Positions 5,065 through 8,151 of a DNA stretch of 8,151 nt are shown here, one piece after another. The DNA comes from Gammaproteobacteria bacterium. GTDB taxonomy: Bacteria; Pseudomonadota; Gammaproteobacteria; Steroidobacterales; Steroidobacteraceae. Made by a program: the position numbers and the translations under genes. Every line of letters starts with the position of its first letter. The first letter of the stretch is position 1. The notes below the pieces were generated by a model. It was not told the DNA's origin. It saw nothing but the letters and a program-made list of their open reading frames with translations, and did no database searches. Location: contig PMMB01000032.1 of assembly GCA_003165495.1 (NCBI GenBank), positions 1-8,151 on the forward strand. The letters run 5' to 3'.

Positions 5065-6609
5065 ATGCTTCCCGCCTCAGATCCCGCCGACTGGGTTGAA
5101 TCGGCCGCTCGCGACCGGCCACACGGGTTATTTCTCAAGACCCCCACGGGTCGAGAATTAACCTACGCATTGCTTCGTGACCAGTCCGGGCGCTTCGCTG
5201 CAGCCTTGATGCGGCTGGGCGTCGTGCCCGGCGACCGCGTCGCAGTCCAAGTGGAGAAATCCGTGGAGGCCGTCCTGCTCTACGTTGCGTGCCTGCGCAT
5301 GGGGGCTGTGTTCGTGCCGATCAACGTTGCGAATACGCCCCATGAAGTTGATTATTTTTTGCGCGACTCGCAGCCAAAGGTCGCGGTCATCCGCCCAGCC
5401 GACCGCGAACTGCTCGAACCATCGGCGACTCATGCCGGAGTCCACCACGTAGAGACACTCGGCGCGGATGGCGAAGGATCCCTGCTCGCGCTCGTGCGGC
5501 AGGCCGATGAAGACCCCAATCTGTCGCGGGGCAGCGGCGCGAATTCGCTGGCGGCGATCGTGTATACGTCCGGCACGACGGGTCGATCGAAGGGTGCGAT
5601 GCTGTCGCGCGTGAATCTCGCATCCAATGCTGCCGTGCTCGCCGAGGCGTGGCATTTTACAAATCGCGACATCTTGCTGCATGCCTTGCCGCTGTTTCAT
5701 GTTCACGGTCTGTTCGCGGCCATCAATACCGTACTCGCGTCAGGATCGAGCCTTTTGCTGCTGCCGAAGTTCGATGCCGCATTGGCATTGAAGCATTTTC
5801 CGCAGGTCACAGTGTTCATGGGTGTGCCCACGCATTACACGCGACTGCTGCAGCAGACCGGTTTGAACGCCCACGCAACCGCCGGTGTGCGTCTGTTCGT
5901 CTCAGGATCGGCGCCATTGCTGGTGGAGACGCACCGCGAGTTTTTGCAGCGTACGGGTCACACGATTCTCGAACGATACGGAATGACCGAGACCTTGATG
6001 AACACATCCAATCCCTACGACGGTGTGCGCAAGCCGGGTTCGGTTGGTCCGCCGCTGGCAGGGATCGCGGTCCGCGTGGTCGACGGTACAACCGGAGCCG
6101 TCGAACCCGAAGCCGATGTCACCGGTACGCTCGAAGTTGCGGGGCCGAATGTATTCGCTGGCTATTGGCAAGATCCCGAGAAAACGCGCGGCGAATTCAC
6201 CGCGGATGGTTGGTTCAAAACGGGGGATCTCGGCCGCATCGATTGCGACGGTTATGTGCACGTGGTGGGCCGCGCCAAGGATCTCGTGATCAGCGGTGGC
6301 TACAACGTCTACCCGAAGGAGGTCGAGATGGAGTTGAATGCGCTCTCCGGCGTATTGGAAAGTGCCGTGTTCGGCGTTCCACACCCGGATTTTGGCGAAG
6401 GCGTTACCGCAGTCGTCGTGCCGCAACCCGCTACCGTGTTGTCGGAGGCTGACATCATCAACTCCCTACAGACACGTCTGGCGCGCTACAAGGTTCCAAA
6501 GCGCGTACTGCTCGTCGACGAGTTGCCGCGAAATACCATGGGCAAGGTGCAGAAAAATGTGTTGCGCAGTGTCTATGCGTCGCTTTATAGCGGCCTAAGC
6601 GGGCGGTAG
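5065..6609 (+). CDS. matB: Malonyl-CoA synthetase (malonate-CoA ligase)
   Basis: The 514-residue product is an ANL-superfamily adenylate-forming ligase that makes malonyl-CoA from malonate, CoA and ATP in the cytoplasm. Core motifs are complete: P-loop YTSGTTGRSKG (167-177), YGMTET (305-310), TGD (386-388), GRAKDLVISGGYNVYP (402-417) and PRNTMGKVQK (488-497) with the catalytic Lys494. Several stretches are characteristic of MatB rather than general acyl-CoA synthetases: AVQVEKSVEAVLLYVACLR (60-78), HALPLFHVHGLF (206-217), LFVSGSAPLLVETHREF (277-293) and MNTSNPYDG (312-320) right after the A5 motif. Length matches the family. The ATG at 5065 lies nine bases after the transporter stop, with only a weak GGAT as ribosome site, so the pair is probably co-translated. 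Malonyl-CoA would feed fatty acid or polyketide synthesis or be decarboxylated to acetyl-CoA; no decarboxylase is in the window. Methylmalonate is a possible side substrate. The 3' end overlaps the convergent kinase gene by 15 bases. Confidence 0.9.
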   Translation: MLPASDPADWVESAARDRPHGLFLKTPTGRELTYALLRDQSGRFAAALMRLGVVPGDRVAVQVEKSVEAVLLYVACLRMGAVFVPINVANTPHEVDYFLRDSQPKVAVIRPADRELLEPSATHAGVHHVETLGADGEGSLLALVRQADEDPNLSRGSGANSLAAIVYTSGTTGRSKGAMLSRVNLASNAAVLAEAWHFTNRDILLHALPLFHVHGLFAAINTVLASGSSLLLLPKFDAALALKHFPQVTVFMGVPTHYTRLLQQTGLNAHATAGVRLFVSGSAPLLVETHREFLQRTGHTILERYGMTETLMNTSNPYDGVRKPGSVGPPLAGIAVRVVDGTTGAVEPEADVTGTLEVAGPNVFAGYWQDPEKTRGEFTADGWFKTGDLGRIDCDGYVHVVGRAKDLVISGGYNVYPKEVEMELNALSGVLESAVFGVPHPDFGEGVTAVVVPQPATVLSEADIINSLQTRLARYKVPKRVLLVDELPRNTMGKVQKNVLRSVYASLYSGLSGR

Positions 6610-8145
6610 TATCGTCACCATGGTCAAGGTTCGCGCACCCAGCGCGGCGCCCGACTCAGTTCGGTCGATCACCACATAAAAGCTTTTCGGTTGGCTGCGC
6701 GGCGTACCCGAAATAGGGATGCTCAAACTGACGCTGTTGCTGCCGTTCTCAAACTGTTCGACACGAGGCATCACGGGAACAAAATCTCGGCCCGGCTTTG
6801 CCGTGCCGGATTCGGTCCACCACGTAAAACTTGCCTCGCCGTGCAGGTTGCCTTTGCGGCGGACCGTGACACGAGCCGTCGTTTCGGTGGCTTGGACGTC
6901 GATGGTGTCCTCAGCCATTTCTACGCGAATCGGACCCGCATTGCCGGCGCGAACCGAAGTCTCACTGGACGAGGGCCGTGTCACCGCGGCTGCGCGAGCG
7001 CTAAGCGATGGAGTCGGTGGCACGGCAGGGATCGGGGCGGGCGCTGCTCTTGTGACCGCAGGAGGCGGTATCGGATGGGTGACTACAGGTACGGATGCAG
7101 GTGATGCGCCGAATCGTTCGAGCGCGGAGCGCGCTTGGCCGCTCCATCCCGTGACATGGCGCGCCAAGGAATCATAGTCCGTCACTGCCCAGTAGCCGCC
7201 GATTGCCAGTAGCGCGAACATCATGATGGCAGCGGTCGCAAGTGCGACCTTGCGTTTCCGGGGAGGCGGTGCATTCATCAGCACGAGCAACGAGGCTAGG
7301 CGAGGCGCAGCACTTGGAAACTGGAAACGTTCCAGCCATTTCTTTATATCCGAGGGACGCCGGTCGCGCTCCCAACGAAGGCCCTCCCGCAGGACTCGCC
7401 ATTGTTGGCCGGTGAGCCCCGGCGGGCGGGGTGGTCGCCAACGTTGTGCGCGCGCTTCGATGGCGGTGCGGTTTGGGAATGGGTGCTGCCCCGACAACAG
7501 CACGTAGGTAACGCATGCAAATGCGAATAAGTCGTCCCGCGCATCGGGGGGCCGACCTTCGAGCAACTGGCAGCTCGCATAGCCTGGGGTGGCGACGGCA
7601 TCACGTTGCGACGATTCGTTGCCTGCGGTCCACCCAACCCGGAGGAATTTGTGCGAGGCGCCGAAATCCAAGACCCGCAATTCACCGTCATTGGTTATAA
7701 AAATATTCTGCGGGTTGATGTCTCCGTGGACGACGCCGCGCGAATGAGCGTGGGTGAGCGCGGCGCCAACATCACGCATGACAGCCAGCGCATACGGTCG
7801 CGGCAAAGGACTCGCATTTCTTGCGCTCAGCACACGACTCAGAAGCGCTCCACGCAGCAATTCCATCGTAAAAAAGGCGATATCGCCGTCGCGGTCGAAT
7901 TCATGTACCCGAACGATGTTCGGATGCGACAGTAATTGCAGATGCTGGAACTCGCTTTGCAGCTCGGAACGGAGTTCCTGCCGCTGAGTAACCGCCGTAT
8001 GCAGTACTTTGATGGCTAACAGTTGGCCCGTGGACGGCAGATCGAGGCGATACTCGTCTATCGCCTCGAACACGGTGCCCATGCCGCCAGCCCCTAGAAC
8101 TGCGCGTATTTTATAACGGCCGCGCAGCACGTCGCCTATCGCCAC
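6595..8145 (-). CDS. Transmembrane serine/threonine kinase-like protein with C-terminal Calx-beta domain
   Basis: At least 516 residues. The N-terminal Hanks-type kinase domain (about 11-275) has the glycine loop GAGGMGTV (18-25), ATP-anchoring Lys46 (LLAIKVL), helix-C Glu near 65, catalytic loop HGDINPQN (140-147), DFG (160-162) and GYASCQLLEG (188-197). Asp142, Asn147 and Asp160 are kept, but the usual loop lysine is Asn144, the RD arginine is Gly, and the APE-like site reads SCQ, so activity may be weak or altered. Membrane segment about 300-320 follows a basic KRK. A Pro/Ala/Ser-rich linker (about 350-395) leads to a Calx-beta domain (about 405-514), recognised by the strand pattern TWWTESGTAKPGRDF (441-455) and a closing LTMVTIL; this part should lie in the periplasm. 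The GTG at 8145 is the first visible start; the frame stays open to the right edge (two more codons) with no clear ribosome site inside the window, so the true start may lie beyond it. It may be a sensor kinase for an extracellular or cell-wall cue; partners unknown. Confidence 0.85.
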   Translation of the reverse strand: MAIGDVLRGRYKIRAVLGAGGMGTVFEAIDEYRLDLPSTGQLLAIKVLHTAVTQRQELRSELQSEFQHLQLLSHPNIVRVHEFDRDGDIAFFTMELLRGALLSRVLSARNASPLPRPYALAVMRDVGAALTHAHSRGVVHGDINPQNIFITNDGELRVLDFGASHKFLRVGWTAGNESSQRDAVATPGYASCQLLEGRPPDARDDLFAFACVTYVLLSGQHPFPNRTAIEARAQRWRPPRPPGLTGQQWRVLREGLRWERDRRPSDIKKWLERFQFPSAAPRLASLLVLMNAPPPRKRKVALATAAIMMFALLAIGGYWAVTDYDSLARHVTGWSGQARSALERFGASPASVPVVTHPIPPPAVTRAAPAPIPAVPPTPSLSARAAAVTRPSSSETSVRAGNAGPIRVEMAEDTIDVQATETTARVTVRRKGNLHGEASFTWWTESGTAKPGRDFVPVMPRVEQFENGSNSVSLSIPISGTPRSQPKSFYVVIDRTESGAALGARTLTMVTILPPA

Positions 8146-8151
8146 TTCTCG

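Noticed and set aside
5902..6426. 174-codon minus-strand frame opposite matB
   Set aside because: It is antisense to the conserved core of matB, has no supporting ribosome site that I can see, and no family resemblance.
5649..6452. 267-codon open frame on the plus strand within matB
   Set aside because: It is a shifted reading of matB, rich in Arg, Ala and Cys with no domain pattern. The matB frame carries all ANL motifs across the same bases.
6677..6690. AAAAGCTTTT palindrome downstream of matB
   Set aside because: It sits inside the coding part of the Calx-beta domain and is AT-only apart from GC at the centre, so it is not a plausible terminator stem.
1..8151. Defence system, mobile element, CRISPR or phage module
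   Set aside because: No repeats arranged as an array, no transposase, integrase, toxin-antitoxin or nuclease motifs. All genes are metabolic, transport or signalling families.

Overview
The window looks like an ordinary chromosomal segment of a GC-rich Gram-negative bacterium, most likely a proteobacterium. This rests on high GC by eye, tightly packed genes, strong Shine-Dalgarno sites in front of two genes, a lipoprotein with a classical lipobox, and a transporter very like enterobacterial KgtP. Any finer placement (for example a Steroidobacter-like gammaproteobacterium) is only a guess. I see no tRNA, rRNA, CRISPR array, insertion sequence, integrase or phage gene. Eight protein-coding genes account for almost every base, and no gene-free stretch is longer than about 110 bases.

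Left block, minus strand (about 1 to 3160). In transcription order this holds a PaaI-type hotdog thioesterase, a glutathione S-transferase-like protein translationally coupled to it by a TTGA overlap, a secreted glucose/sorbosone-type (PQQ-dependent) dehydrogenase about 110 bases further on, and the N-terminal 74 codons of an aldehyde dehydrogenase that runs off the left edge. The first two are almost certainly one operon. The last two may be separate units, since gaps of 109 and 104 bases separate them and each gap contains a small inverted repeat or promoter-like element.

Centre, plus strand (3246 to 6609). An 85-base divergent intergenic region carries back-to-back -10-like sequences. From it reads a compact three-gene unit: a DUF3455 lipoprotein, a KgtP-like dicarboxylate:proton symporter 7 bases later, and a MatB-type malonyl-CoA synthetase 9 bases after that. 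The simplest reading is uptake of a dicarboxylate (malonate or a relative) and its activation to the CoA thioester. The usual partners MatA (malonyl-CoA decarboxylase) and MatC are absent from the window.

Right block, minus strand (6595 to the right edge). A transmembrane serine/threonine kinase-like protein overlaps the end of matB tail-to-tail by 15 bases. It has a cytoplasmic kinase domain whose catalytic-loop lysine and APE glutamate are substituted, one membrane segment, a Pro/Ala-rich linker and a C-terminal Calx-beta domain predicted to be periplasmic. This is the most unusual gene here. I do not see convincing evidence for a wholly new multi-gene system; the best leads are the kinase/Calx-beta architecture and the KgtP-MatB pairing.
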